Assembly (NCBI GenBank): GCA_026874595.1
Contig: CM049310.1
Coordinates: forward strand, 15,042,058 to 15,106,057
Source of the DNA: Sipunculus nudus
Lineage: Eukaryota > Annelida > Sipuncula > Golfingiida > Sipunculidae
Direction of reading: 5' to 3'
DNA: 64,000 bases
A program made the position numbers and the translations under genes. The notes under the pieces were generated by a model. The model was not told where the DNA came from, did not search any database, and saw only the letters and a list, made by a program, of their open reading frames with translations. Below, piece after piece: positions 47,701 to 62,400 of the stretch (its first letter is position 1; every line of letters begins with the position of its first letter).

Positions 47701-50700
47701 ACCCAGATGGACTCTGCCTGTGTAATTTATCTACCAAGATTGACTCTGCCTGTGTACTTTATCTACCCAGATGGACTCTGCCTGTGTACTTTATCTACCC
47801 AGATGGACTCTGCCTGTGTACTGTATCTACCCAGATGGACTCTGCCTGTGTACTTTATCTACCAAGATTGACTCTGCCTGTGTACTTTATCTACCCAGAT
47901 GGACTCTGCCTGTGTACTTTATCTACCCAGATGGACTCTGCCTGTGTACTTTATCAACCAAGATGGGCTCTGCCTGTGTACTTTATTTACCCAGATGGAC
48001 TCAGCCTGTGTACCTATCTACCAAGATGGACTCTGCCGCTGTACTTTATCTACCCAGATGGACTCTGCCTGTGTACTTTATCAACCCAGATGGACTATGC
48101 CTGTGTACTTCATCATCCCAGATGGACTCTGCCTGTGTACTTTATCTACCCAGATGGACTCTGCCTGTGTACTTTATCTACCCAGATGGACTCTGTTTAT
48201 GTACTTTATCATCCAAAATGGACTCTTCCTGTGTACTTTATCTACCAAGATTGGCTCTGCCTGTGTACTTTATCTACCCAGATGGACTCTGCATGTGTAC
48301 TTTATCAACCCAGACGGACTCTTCCTGTGAACTTTATCTACCAGGATTGGCTCTGCCTGTGTACTTTATCAATCCAGATGGCTCTGCCGTTGTTTCTTAT
48401 TTACCTAGATGGACTCCAGTGTACTTTATCTACCAAGATTTGCTCTGCCTGTGTACTTTATCTACCCAAATGGACTCTGCCTGTGTACTTTATCTACCAG
48501 GATTGGCTCTGCCTGTGTACTTTATCTACCCAGATGGACTCTGCCTGTGTACCTTATCTACCCAGATGGACTCTGCCTGTGTACCTTATCTACCCAGATG
48601 GACTCTGCCTGTGTAATTTATCTACCAAGATTGACTCTGCCTGTGTACTTTATCTACCCAGATGGACTCTGCCTGTGTACTGTATCTACCCAGATGGACT
48701 CTGCCTGTGTACCTTATCTACCCAGATGGACTCTGCCCGTGTACCTTATCTACCCAGATGGATTCTGCCTGTGTAATTTATCTACCAAGATTGACTCTGC
48801 CTGTGTACTTTATCTACCCAGATGGACTCTGCCTGTGTACTTTATCTACCCAGATGGACTCTGCCTGTGTACCTTATCTACCCAGATGGACTCTGCCTGT
48901 GAACCTTATCTACCCAGATGGACTCTGCCTGTGTAATTTATCTACCAAGATTGACTCTGCCTGTGTACTTTATCTACCCAGATGGACTCTGCCTGTGTAC
49001 TTTATCAACCTAGATGGAATCTGCCTGTGTACTTTATCTACCCAGATGGACTCTGCCTGTGTACTTAATCTACCCAGATGGACTCTGCCTGTGTACTTTA
49101 TCTACCCAGATGGACTCTGCCTGTGTACTGTATCTACCCAGATGGACTCTGCCTGTGTACTTTATCTACCAAGATTGACTCTGCCTGTGTACTTTATCTA
49201 CCCAGATGGACTCTGCCTGTGTACTTTATCTACCCAGATGGACTCTGCCTGTGTAATTTATCTACCCAGATGGACTCTGCCTGTGTACTTTATCTACCCA
49301 GATGGACTCTGCCTGTGTACTTTATCTACCCAGATGGACTCTGCCTGTGTACTGTATCTACCCAGATGGACTCTGCCTGTGTACTTTATCTACCCAGATG
49401 GACTCTGCCTGTGTACTTTATCTACCCAGATGGACTCTGCCTGTGTAATTTATCTACCAAGATTGACTCTGCCTGTGTACTTTATCTACCCAGATGGACT
49501 CTGCCTGTGTACTTTATCTACCCAGATGGACTCTGCCTGTGTACTGTATCTACCCAGATGGACTCTGCCTGTGTACTTTATCTACCAAGATTGACTCTGC
49601 CTGTGTACTTTATCTACCCAGATGGACTCTGCCTGTGTACTTTATCTACCCAGATGGACTCTGCCTGTGTACTTTATCAACCAAGATGGGCTCTGCCTGT
49701 GTACTTTATTTACCCAGATGGACTCAGCCTGTGTACCTATCTACCAAGATGGACTCTGCCGCTGTACTTTATCTACCCAGATGGACTCTGCCTGTGTACT
49801 TTATCAACCCAGATGGACTATGCCTGTGTACTTTATCATCCCAGATGGACTCTGCCTGTGTACTTTATCTACCCAGATGGACTCTGCCTGTGTACTTTAT
49901 CTACCCAGATGGACTCTGTTTATGTACTTTATCATCCAAAATGGACTCTTCCTGTGTACTTTATCTACCAAGATTGGCTCTGCCTGTGTACTTTATCTAC
50001 CCAGATGGACTCTGCATGTGTACTTTATCAACCCAGACGGACTCTTCCTGTGAACTTTATCTACCAGGATTGGCTCTGCCTGTGTACTTTATCAATCCAG
50101 ATGGCTCTGCCGTTGTTTCTTATTTACCTAGATGGACTCCAGTGTACTTTATCTACCAAGATTTGCTCTGCCTGTGTACTTTATCTACCCAAATGGACTC
50201 TGCCTGTGTACTTTATCTACCAGGATTGGCTCTGCCTGTGTACTTTATCTACCCAGATGGACTCTGCCTGTGTACCTTATCTACCCAGATGGACTCTGCC
50301 TGTGTACCTTATCTACCCAGATGGACTCTGCCTGTGTACCTTATCTACCCAGATGGACTCTGCCTGTGTAATTTATCTACCAAGATTGACTCTGCCTGTG
50401 TACTTTATCTACCCAGATGGACTCTGCCTGTGTACTTTATCAACCTAGATGGAATCTGCCTGTGTACTTTATCTACCCAGATGGACTCTGCCTGTGTACT
50501 TAATCTACCCAGATGGACTCTGCCTGTGTACTTTATCTACCCAGATGGACTCTGCCTGTGTACTGTATCTACCCAGATGGACTCTGCCTGTGTACTTTAT
50601 CTACCAAGAATGACTCTGCCTGTGTACTTTATCTACCCAGATGGACTCTGCCTGTGTACTTTATCTACCCAGATGGACTCTGCCTGTGTAATTTATCTAC

Positions 50701-51280
50701 CCAGATGGACTCTGCCTGTGTACTTTATCTACCCAGATGGACTCTGCCTGTGTACTTTATCTACCCAGATGGACTCTGCCTGTGTACTGTATCTACCCAG
50801 ATGGACTCTGCCTGTGTACTTTATCTACCAAGATTGACTCTGCCTGTGTACTTTATCTACCCAGATGGACTCTGCCTGTGTACTTTATCTACCCAGATGG
50901 ACTCTGCCTGTGTACTGTATCTACCCAGATGGACTCTGCCTGTGTACTTTATCTACCAAGATTGACTCTGCCTGTGTACTTTATCTACCCAGATGGACTC
51001 TGCCTGTGTACTTTATCTACCCAGATGGACTCTGCCTGTGTACTTTATCTACCCAGATGGACTCTGCCTGTGTACTTTATCTACCTAGATGGACTCTGCC
51101 TGTGTAATTTATCTACCAAGATTGACTCTGCCTGTGTACTTTATCTACCAAGATGGACTCTGCCTGTGTACTTTATCTACCCAGATGGACTCTGCCTGTG
51201 TACTGTATCTACCCAGATGGACTCTGCCTGTGTAATTTATCTACCAAGATTGACTCTGCCTGTGTACTTTATCTACCCAG

Positions 51281-52525
51281 ATGGACTCTGCCTGTGTACT
51301 TTATCTACCCAGATGGACTCTGCCTGTGTACCTTATCTACCCAGATGGACTCTGCCTGTGTAATTTATCTACCAAGATTGACTCTGCCTGTGTACTTTAT
51401 CTACCCAGATTGACTCTGCCTGTGTACTTTATCTACCCAGATGGACTCTGCCTGTGTAATTTATCTACCAAGATGGTCTCTGCCTGTGTACCTATCTACC
51501 CAGATGGACTCTGCCTGTGTACCTTATCTACCCAGATGGACTCTGCCTGTGTAATTTATCTACCAAGATTGACTCTGCCTGTGTACTTTATCTACCCAGA
51601 TGGACTCTGCCTGTTACCTTATCTACCCAGATGGACTCTGCCCATGTACCTTATCTACCCAGATGGACTCTACCTGTGTACTTTATCAACCCAGATGGGC
51701 TCTGTCTGTGTACTATATCTTCCAAGATTGACTCTGCCTGTGTACTTTATCTACCCAGATGGACTCTGCCTGTGTAATTTATCTACCAAGATGGTCTCTG
51801 CCTGTGTACCTATCTCCCCAGATGGACTCTGCCTGTGTACCTTATCTACCCAGATGGACTCTGCCTGTGTAATTTATCTACCAAGATTGACTCTGCCTGT
51901 GTACTTTATCTACCCAGATGGACTCTGCCTGTGTACTGTATCTACCCAGATGGACTCTGCCTGTGTACTTTATCTACCCAGATGGACTCTGCCTGTGTAC
52001 TTTATCAACCCAGATGGACTCTGCCTGTGTACCTTATCTACCCAGATGGACTCTGCCTGTGTACTTTATCTACCCAGATGGACTCTGACTGTGTACTTTA
52101 TCTACCCAGATGGACTCTGCCTGTGTACTTTATCTACCCAGATGGACTCTGCCTGTGTACCTTATCTACCCAGATGGACTCTGCCTGTGTACCTTATCTA
52201 CCCAGATGGACTCTGCCTGTGTAATTTATCTACCAAGCTTGACTCTGCCTGTGTACTTTATCTACCCAGATGGACTCTGCCTGTGTATCTTATCTACCCA
52301 GATGGACTCTGCCTGTGTACCTTATCTGTCCAGATGGACTCTGCCCATGTACCTTATCTACCCAGATGGACTCTACCTGTGTACTTTATCAACACAGATG
52401 GGCTCTGTCTGTGTACTTTATCTACCCAGATGGACTCTGCCTGTGTACTTTATCTACCCAGATGGACTCTGCCTGTGTACCTTATCTACCCAGATGGACT
52501 CTGCCTGTGTACTTTATCAACCTAG
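51281..52525. repeat. Higher-order block, copy 1 of 3
   Basis: Within the 32-bp satellite, the particular order of unit variants here recurs at 54635 (offset 3354) and at 62334 (a further 7699). The second and third copies share changes absent here, such as TCCCTGTG in place of TGCCTGTG near 55471 and 63170, so they are closer to each other. Confidence 0.75.
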
Positions 52526-53447
52526 ATGGAATCTGCCTGTGTACTTTATCTACCCAGATGGACTCTGCCTGTGTACTTAATCTACCAAGATGGTCTCTGC
52601 CTGTTTACTTTATCTACCCAGATGGACTCTGCCTGTGTACTTTATCTACCAATATGGACTCTGCCTGTGTACTTTATCTACCCAGATGGACTCTGCCTGT
52701 GTACTTTATCATCCCAAATGGACTCTGCCTGTGTACTTTATCTACCCAGATGGACTCTGCCTGTGAACCTTATCTACCCAGATGGACTCTGCTGTGTACC
52801 TTATCTATCCAGATGGACTCTGCCTGTGTACCTTATCTATCCAGATGGACTCTACCTGTGTACTTTATCAACCCAGATGGACTCTGCCTGTGTACTTTAT
52901 CTACCCAGATGGACTCTGCCTGTGTACTTTATCTAGCCAGATGGACTCTGCCTGTGTACTTTATCTAGCCAGATGGACTCTGCCTATGTACTTTATCTAC
53001 CAAGATTGGCTCTGCCTGTGTACTTTATCTACCCAAATGGACTCTGCCTGTGTACTTTATCTACCAAGATTGGCTCTGCCTGTGTACTTTATCTACCCAG
53101 ATGGACTCTGCCTGTGTACTTTATCATCCCAAATGGACTCTGCCTGTGTACTTTATCTACCCAGATGGACTCTGCCTGTGTACTTTATCTACCAATATGG
53201 GCTCTGCCTGTGTACTTTATCTACCCAGATGGACTCTGCCTGTGTACTTTATCATCCCAAATGGACTCTGCCTGTGTACTTTATCTACCCAGATGGACTC
53301 TGCCTGTGTACCTTATCTACCCAGATGGACTCTGCTGTGTACCTTATCTATCCAGATGGACTCTGCCTGTGTACCTTATCTATCCAGATGGACTCTACCT
53401 GTGTACTTTATCAACCCAGATGGACTCTGCCTGTGTACTTTATCTAG
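52526..53447. repeat. Higher-order block, another family
   Basis: A distinct run of variants (CTGTGTACCTTATCTATCC with a shortened GACTCTGCTGTG unit, and the TAGCCAG units) recurs at 56551 (offset 4025) and again at 60225 (a further 3674). The two offsets sum to 7699, the same spacing seen between copies 2 and 3 of the 51281 block. Confidence 0.75.
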
Positions 53448-56400
53448 CCAGATGGACTCTGCCTGTGTACTTTATCTAGCCAGATGGACTCTGCCTGTGT
53501 ACTTTATCTAGCCAGATGGACTCTGCCTATGTACTTTATCTACCAAGATTGGCTCTGCCTGTGTACTTTATCTACCCAAATGGACTCTGCCTGTGTACTT
53601 TATCTACCAAGATTGGCTCTGCCTGTGTACTTTATCTACCCAAATGGACTCTGCCTGTGTAATTTATCTACCAAGATTGACTCTGCCTGTGTACTTTATC
53701 TACCCAGATGGACTCTGCCTGTTACCTTATCTACCCAGATAGACTCTGCCCATGTACCTTATCTACCCAGATGGACTCTGCCTGTGTACTTTATCAACCC
53801 AGATGGGCTCTGTCTGTGTACTATATCTTCCAAGATTGACTCTGCCTGTGTACTTTATCTACCCAGATGGACTCTGCCTGTGTACTTTATCTACCCAGAT
53901 GGACTCTGCCTGTGTACTTTATCTACCCAGATGGACTCTGCCTGTGTACTTTATCTACCCAGATGGACTCTGCCTGTGTACTGTATCTACCCAGATGGAC
54001 TCTGCCTGTGTACTTTATCTACCAAGAATGACTCTGCCTGTGTACTTTATCTACCCAGATGGACTCTGCCTGTGTACTTTATCTACCCAGATGGACTCTG
54101 CCTGTGTAATTTATCTACCCAGATGGACTCTGCCTGTGTACTGTATCTACCCAGATGGACTCTGCCTGTGTACTTTATCTACCAAGATTGACTCTGCCTG
54201 TGTACTTTATCTACCCAGATGGACTCTGCCTGTGTACTTTATCTACCCAGATGGACTCTGCCTGTGTACTGTATCTACCCAGATGGACTCTGCCTGTGTA
54301 CTTTATCTACCAAGATTGACTCTGCCTGTGTACTTTATCTACCCAGATGGACTCTGCCTGTGTACTTTATCTACCCAGATGGACTCTGCCTGTGTACTTT
54401 ATCTACCCAGATGGACTCTGCCTGTGTACTTTATCTACCCAGATGGACTCTGCCTGTGTAATTTATCTACCAAGATTGACTCTGCCTGTGTACTTTATCT
54501 ACCAAGATGGACTCTGCCTGTGTACTTTATCTACCCAGATGGACTCTGCCTGTGTACTGTATCTACCCAGATGGACTCTGCCTGTGTAATTTATCTACCA
54601 AGATTGACTCTGCCTGTGTACTTTATCTACCCAGATGGACTCTGCCTGTGTACTTTATCTACCCAGATGGACTCTGCCTGTGTACCTTATCTACCCAGAT
54701 GGACTCTGCCTGTGTAATTTATCTACCAAGATTGACTCTGCCTGTGTACTTTATCTACCCAGATTGACTCTGCCTGTGTACTTTATCTACCCAGATGGAC
54801 TCTGCCTGTGTAATTTATCTACCAAGATGGTCTCTGCCTGTGTACCTATCTACCCAGATGGACTCTGCCTGTGTACCTTATCTACCCAGATGGACTCTGC
54901 CTGTGTAATTTATCTACCAAGATTGACTCTGCCTGTGTACTTTATCTACCCAGATGGACTCTGCCTGTTACCTTATCTACCCAGATGGACTCTGCCCATG
55001 TACCTTATCTACCCAGATGGACTCTACCTGTGTACTTTATCAACCCAGATGGGCTCTGTCTGTGTACTATATCTTCCAAGATTGACTCTGCCTGTGTACT
55101 TTATCTACCCAGATGGACTCTGCCTGTGTAATTTATCTACCAAGATGGTCTCTGCCTGTGTACCTATCTCCCCAGATGGACTCTGCCTGTGTACCTTATC
55201 TACCCAGATGGACTCTGCCTGTGTAATTTATCTACCAAGATTGACTCTGCCTGTGTACTTTATCTACCCAGATGGACTCTGCCTGTGTACTGTATCTACC
55301 CAGATGGACTCTGCCTGTGTACTTTATCTACCCAGATGGACTCTGCCTGTGTACTTTATCAACCCAGATGGACTCTGCCTGTGTACCTTATCTACCCAGA
55401 TGGACTCTGCCTGTGTACTTTATCTACCCAGATGGACTCTGACTGTGTACTTTATCTACCCAGATGGACTCTCCCTGTGTACTTTATCTACCCAGATGGA
55501 CTCTGCCTGTGTACCTTATCTACCCAGATGGACTCTGCCTGTGTACCTTATCTACCCAGATGGACTCTGCCTGTGTAATTTATCTACCAAGCTTGACTCT
55601 GCCTGTGTACTTTATCTACCCAGATGGACTCTGCCTGTGTATCTTATCTACCCAGATGGACTCTGCCTGTGTACCTTATCTGTCCAGATGGACTCTGCCC
55701 ATGTACCTTATCTACCCAGATGGACTCTACCTGTGTACTTTATCAACACAGATGGGCTCTGTCTGTGTACTATATCTTCCAAGATTGACTCTGCCTGTGT
55801 ACTTTATCTACCCAGATGGACTCTGCCTGTGTAATTTATCTACAAAGATGGTCTCTGCCTGTGTACCTATCTACCCAGATGGACTCTGCCTGTGTACCTT
55901 ATCTACCCAGATGGACTCTGCCTGTGTAATTTATCTACCAAGATTGACTCTGCCTGTGTACTTTATCTACCCAGATGGACTCTGCCTGTGTACTTTATCT
56001 ACCCAGATGGACTCTGCCTGTGTACCTTATCTACCCAGATGGACTCTGCCCATGTACCTTATCTACCCAGATGGACTCTACCTGTGTACTTTATCAACCC
56101 AGATGGGCTCTGTCTGTGTACTATATCTTCCAAGATTGGCTCTGCCTGTGTACTTTATCTACCCAGATGGACTCTGCCTGTGTACCTTATCTAACCAGAT
56201 GGACTCTGCCTGTGTACCTTATCTACCCAGATTGATTCTGACTGTGTACTTTATCAACCAAGATGGGCTCTGCCTTTGTACTTTATCATCCCAAATGAAC
56301 TCTGCCTATGTACTTTTTCCACCCAGATGGACTCTGCCTGTGTATCTTATCTACCCAGATGGACTCTGCCTGTGTACCTGATCTGTCCAGATGAACTCTG

Positions 56401-59400
56401 CCTGTGTACTTTATCTATCAATATGGACTCTGCCTGTGTACTTTATCTACCTAGATGGACTCTGCCTGTGTACTTTATCTACCCAGATGGACTCTGCCTG
56501 TGTACCTTATCTACCCAGATGGACTCTGCCTGTGTACTTTATCAACCTAGATGGAATCTGCCTGTGTACTTTATCTACCCAGATGGACTCTGCCTGTGTA
56601 CTTAATCTACCAAGATGGTCTCTGCCTGTTTACTTTATCTACCCAGATGGACTCTGCCTGTGTACTTTATCTACCAATATGGGCTCTGCCTGTGTACTTT
56701 ATCTACCCAGATGGACTCTGCCTGTGTACTTTATCATCCCAAATGGACTCTGCCTGTGTACTTTATCTACCCAGATGGACTCTGCCTGTGAACCTTATCT
56801 ACCCAGATGGACTCTGCTGTGTACCTTATCTATCCAGATGGACTCTGCCTGTGTACCTTATCTATCCAGATGGACTCTACCTGTGTACTTTATCAACCCA
56901 GATGGACTCAGCCTGTGTACTTTATCTACCCAGATGGACTCTGCCTGTGTACTTTATCTAGCCAGATGGACTCTGCCTGTGTACTTTATCTAGCCAGATG
57001 GACTCTGCCTATGTACTTTATCTACCAAGATTGGCTCTGCCTGTGTACTTTATCTACCCAAATGGACTCTGCCTGTGTACTTTATCTACCAAGATTGGCT
57101 CTGCCTGTGTACTTTATCTACCCAGATGGACTCTGCCTGTGTACTTTATCATCCCAAATGGACTCTGCCTGTGTACTTTATCTACCCAGATGGACTCTGC
57201 CTGTGTACTTTATCTACCAATATGGGCTCTGCCTGTGTACTTTATCTACCCAGATGGACTCTGCCTGTGTACTTTATCATCCCAAATGGACTCTGCCTGT
57301 GTACTTTATCTACCCAGATGGACTCTGCCTGTGTACCTTATCTACCCAGATGGACTCTGCTGTGTACCTTATCTATCCAGATGGACTCTGCCTGTGTACC
57401 TTATCTATCCAGATGGACTCTACCTGTGTACTTTATCAACCCAGATGGACTCTGCCTGTGTACTTTATCTACCCAGATGGACTCTGCCTGTGTACTTTAT
57501 CTAGCCAGATGGACTCTGCCTGTGTACTTTATCTAGCCAGATGGACTCTGCCTATGTACTTTATCTACCAAGATTGGCTCTGCCTGTGTACTTTATCTAC
57601 CCAAATGGACTCTGCCTGTGTACTTTATCTACCAAGATTGGCTCTGCCTGTGTACTTTATCTACCCAAATGGACTCTGCCTGTGTAATTTATCTACCAAG
57701 ATTGACTCTGCCTGTGTACTTTATCTACCCAGATGGACTCTGCCTGTTACCTTATCTACCCAGATGGACTCTGCCCATGTACCTTATCTACCCAGATGGA
57801 CTCTACCTGTGTACTTTATCAACCCAGATGGGCTCTGTCTGTGTACTATATCTTCCAAGATTGACTCTGCCTGTGTACTTTATCTACCCAGATGGACTCT
57901 GCCTGTGTAATTTATCTACCAAGATGGTCTCTGCCTGTGTACCTATCTCCCCAGATGGACTCTGCCTGTGTACCTTATCTACCCAGATGGACTCTGCCTG
58001 TTTACTTTATCTACCAAGATTGACTCTGCCTGTGTACTTTATCTACCCAGATGGACTCTGCCTGTGTACTGTATCTACCCAGATGGACTCTGCCTGTGTA
58101 CTTTATCTACCCAGATGGACTCTGCCTGTGTACTTTATCAACCCAGATGGACTCTGCCTGTGTACCTTATCTACCCAGATGGACTCTGCCTGTGTACTTT
58201 ATCTACCCAGATGGACTCTGCCTGTGTACTTTATCTACCCAGATGGACTCTGCCTGTGTACTTTATCTACCCAGATGGACTCTGCCTGTGTACCTTATCT
58301 ACCCAGATGGACTCTGCCTGTGTACCTTATCTACCCAGATGGACTCTGCCTGTGTAATTTATCTACCAAGCTTGACTCTGCCTGTGTACTTTATCTACCC
58401 AGATGGACTCTGCCTGTGTATCTTATCTACCCAGATGGACTCTGCCTGTGTACCTTATCTGTCCAGATGGACTCTGCCCATGTACCTTATCTACCCAGAT
58501 GGACTCTACCTGTGTACTTTATCAACACAGATGGGCTCTGTCTGTGTACTATATCTTCCAAGATTGACTCTGCCTGTGTACTTTATCTACCCAGATGGAC
58601 TCTGCCTGTGTAATTTATCTACAAAGATGGTCTCTGCCTGTGTACCTATCTACCCAGATGGACTCTGCCTGTGTACCTTATCTACCCAGATGGACTCTGC
58701 CTGTGTAATTTATCTACCAAGATTGACTCTGCCTGTGTACTTTATCTACCCAGATGGACTCTGCCTGTGTACTTTATCTACCCAGATGGACTCTGCCTGT
58801 GTACCTTATCTACCCAGATGGACTCTGCCCATGTACCTTATCTACCCAGATGGACTCTACCTGTGTACTTTATCAACCCAGATGGGCTCTGTCTGTGTAC
58901 TATATCTTCCAAGATTGGCTCTGCCTGTGTACTTTATCTACCCAGATGGACTCTGCCTGTGTACCTTATCTAACCAGATGGACTCTGCCTGTGTACCTTA
59001 TCTACCCAGATTGATTCTGACTGTGTACTTTATCAACCAAGATGGGCTCTGCCTTTGTACTTTATCATCCCAAATGAACTCTGCCTATGTACTTTTTCCA
59101 CCCAGATGGACTCTGCCTGTGTATCTTATCTACCCAGATGGACTCTGCCTGTGTACCTGATCTGTCCAGATGAACTCTGCCTGTGTACTTTATCTATCAA
59201 TATGGACTCTGCCTGTGTACTTTATCTACCCAGATGGACTCTGCCTGTGTACTTTATCTACCCAGATTGACTTTGCCTGTGTACCTTATCTACCCAGATG
59301 GACTCTGCCTGTGTACTTTATCAACCTAGATGGAATCTGCCTGTGTACTTTATCTACCCAGATGGACTCTGCCTGTGTACTTAATCTACCAAGATGGTCT

Positions 59401-62400
59401 CTGCCTGTTTACTTTATTTACCCAGATGGACTCTGCCTGTGTACTTTATCTACCAATATGGGCTCTGCCTGTGTACTTTATCTACCCAGATGGACTCTGC
59501 CTGTGTACTTTATCATCCCAAATGGACTCTGCCTGTGTACTTTATCTACCCAGATGGACTCTGCCTGTGTACCTTATCTACCCAGATGGACTCTGCTGTG
59601 TACCTTATCTATCCAGATGGACTCTGCCTGTGTACCTTATCTATCCAGCTTGACTCTACCTGTGTACTTTATCAACCCAGATGGACTCTGCCTGTGTACC
59701 TTATCTACCCAGATGGACTCTGCCCATGTACCTTATCTACCCAGATGGACTCTACCTGTGTACTTTATCAACCCAGATGGGCTCTGTCTGTGTACTATAT
59801 CTTCCAAGATTGGCTCTGCCTGTGTACTTTATCTACCCAGATGGACTCTGCCTGTGTACCTTATCTAACCAGATGGACTCTGCCTGTGTACCTTATCTAC
59901 CCAGATTGATTCTGACTGTGTACTTTATCAACCAAGATGGGCTCTGCCTTTGTACTTTATCATCCCAAATGAACTCTGCCTATGTACTTTTTCCACCCAG
60001 ATGGACTCTGCCTGTGTATCTTATCTACCCAGATGGACTCTGCCTGTGTACCTGATCTGTCCAGATGAACTCTGCCTGTGTACTTTATCTATCAATATGG
60101 ACTCTGCCTGTGTACTTTATCTACCCAGATGGACTCTGCCTGTGTACTTTATCTACCCAGATGGACTCTGCCTGTGTACCTTATCTACCCAGATGGACTC
60201 TGCCTGTGTACTTTATCAACCTAGATGGAATCTGCCTGTGTACTTTATCTACCCAGATGGACTCTGCCTGTGTACTTAATCTACCAAGATGGTCTCTGCC
60301 TGTTTACTTTATCTACCCAGATGGACTCTGCCTGTGTACTTTATCTACCAATATGGGCTCTGCCTGTGTACTTTATCTACCCAGATGGACTCTGCCTGTG
60401 TACTTTATCATCCCAAATGGACTCTGCCTGTGTACTTTATCTACCCAGATGGACTCTGCCTGTGAACCTTATCTACCCAGATGGACTCTGCTGTGTACCT
60501 TATCTATCCAGATGGACTCTGCCTGTGTACCTTATCTATCCAGATGGACTCTACCTGTGTACTTTATCAACCCAGATGGACTCTGCCTGTGTACTTTATC
60601 TACCCAGATGGACTCTGCCTGTGTACTTTATCTAGCCAGATGGACTCTGCCTGTGTACTTTATCTAGCCAGATGGACTCTGCCTATGTACTTTATCTACC
60701 AAGATTGGCTCTGCCTGTGTACTTTATCTACCCAAATGGACTCTGCCTGTGTACTTTATCTACCAAGATTGGCTCTGCCTGTGTACTTTATCTACCCAGA
60801 TGGACTCTGCCTGTGTACTTTATTATCCCAAATGGACTCTGCCTGTGTACTTTATCTACCCAGATGGACTCTGCCTGTGTACTTTATCTACCAATATGGG
60901 CTCTGCCTGTGTACTTTATCTACCCAGATGGACTCTGCCCGTGTACTTTATCATCCCAAATGGACTCTGCCTGTGTACTTTATCTACCCAGATGGACTCT
61001 GCCTGTGTACCTTATCTACCCAGATGGACTCTGCTGTGTACCTTATCTATCCAGATGGACTCTGCCTGTGTACCTTATCTATCCAGATGGACTCTACCTG
61101 TGTACTTTATCAACCCAGATGGACTCTGCCTGTGTACTTTATCTACCCAGATGGACTCTGCCTGTGTACTTTATCTAGCCAGATGGACTCTGCCTGTGTA
61201 CTTTATCTAGCCAGATGGACTCTGCCTATGTACTTTATCTACCAAGATTGGCTCTGCCTGTGTACTTTATCTACCCAAATGGACTCTGCCTGTGTACTTT
61301 ATCTACCAAGATTGGCTCTGCCTGTGTACTTTATCTACCCAAATGGACTCTGCCTGTGTAATTTATCTACCAAGATTGACTCTGCCTGTGTACTTTATCT
61401 ACCCAGATGGACTCTGCCTGTTACCTTATCTACCCAGATGGACTCTGCCCATGTACCTTATCTACCCAGATGGACTCTACCTGTGTACTTTATCAACCCA
61501 GATGGGCTCTGTCTGTGTACTATATCTTCCAAGATTGACTCTGCCTGTGTACTTTATCTACCCAGATGGACTCTGCCTGTGTACTTTATCTACCCAGATG
61601 GACTCTGCCTGTGTACTGTATCTACCCAGATGGACTCTGCCTGTGTACTTTATCTACCAAGAATGACTCTGCCTGTGTACTTTATCTACCCAGATGGACT
61701 CTGCCTGTGTACTTTATCTACCCAGATGGACTCTGCCTGTGTAATTTATCTACCCAGATGGACTCTGCCTGTGTACTTTATCTACCCAGATGGACTCTGC
61801 CTGTGTACTTTATCTACCCAGATGGACTCTGCCTGTGTACTGTATCTACCCAGATGGACTCTGCCTGTGTACTTTATCTACCAAGATTGACTCTGCCTGT
61901 GTACTTTATCTACCCAGATGGACTCTGCCTGTGTACTTTATCTACCCAGATGGACTCTGCCTGTGTACTGTATCTACCCAGATGGACTCTGCCTGTGTAC
62001 TTTATCTACCAAGATTGACTCTGCCTGTGTACTTTATCTACCCAGATGGACTCTGCCTGTGTACTTTATCTACCCAGATGGACTCTGCCTGTGTACTTTA
62101 TCTACCCAGATGGACTCTGCCTGTGTACTTTATCTACCCAGATGGACTCTGCCTGTGTAATTTATCTACCAAGATTGACTCTGCCTGTGTACTTTATCTA
62201 CCAAGATGGACTCTGCCTGTGTACTTTATCTACCCAGATGGACTCTGCCTGTGTACTGTATCTACCCAGATGGACTCTGCCTGTGTAATTTATCTACCAA
62301 GATTGACTCTGCCTGTGTACTTTATCTACCCAGATGGACTCTGCCTGTGTACTTTATCTACCCAGATGGACTCTGCCTGTGTACCTTATCTACCCAGATG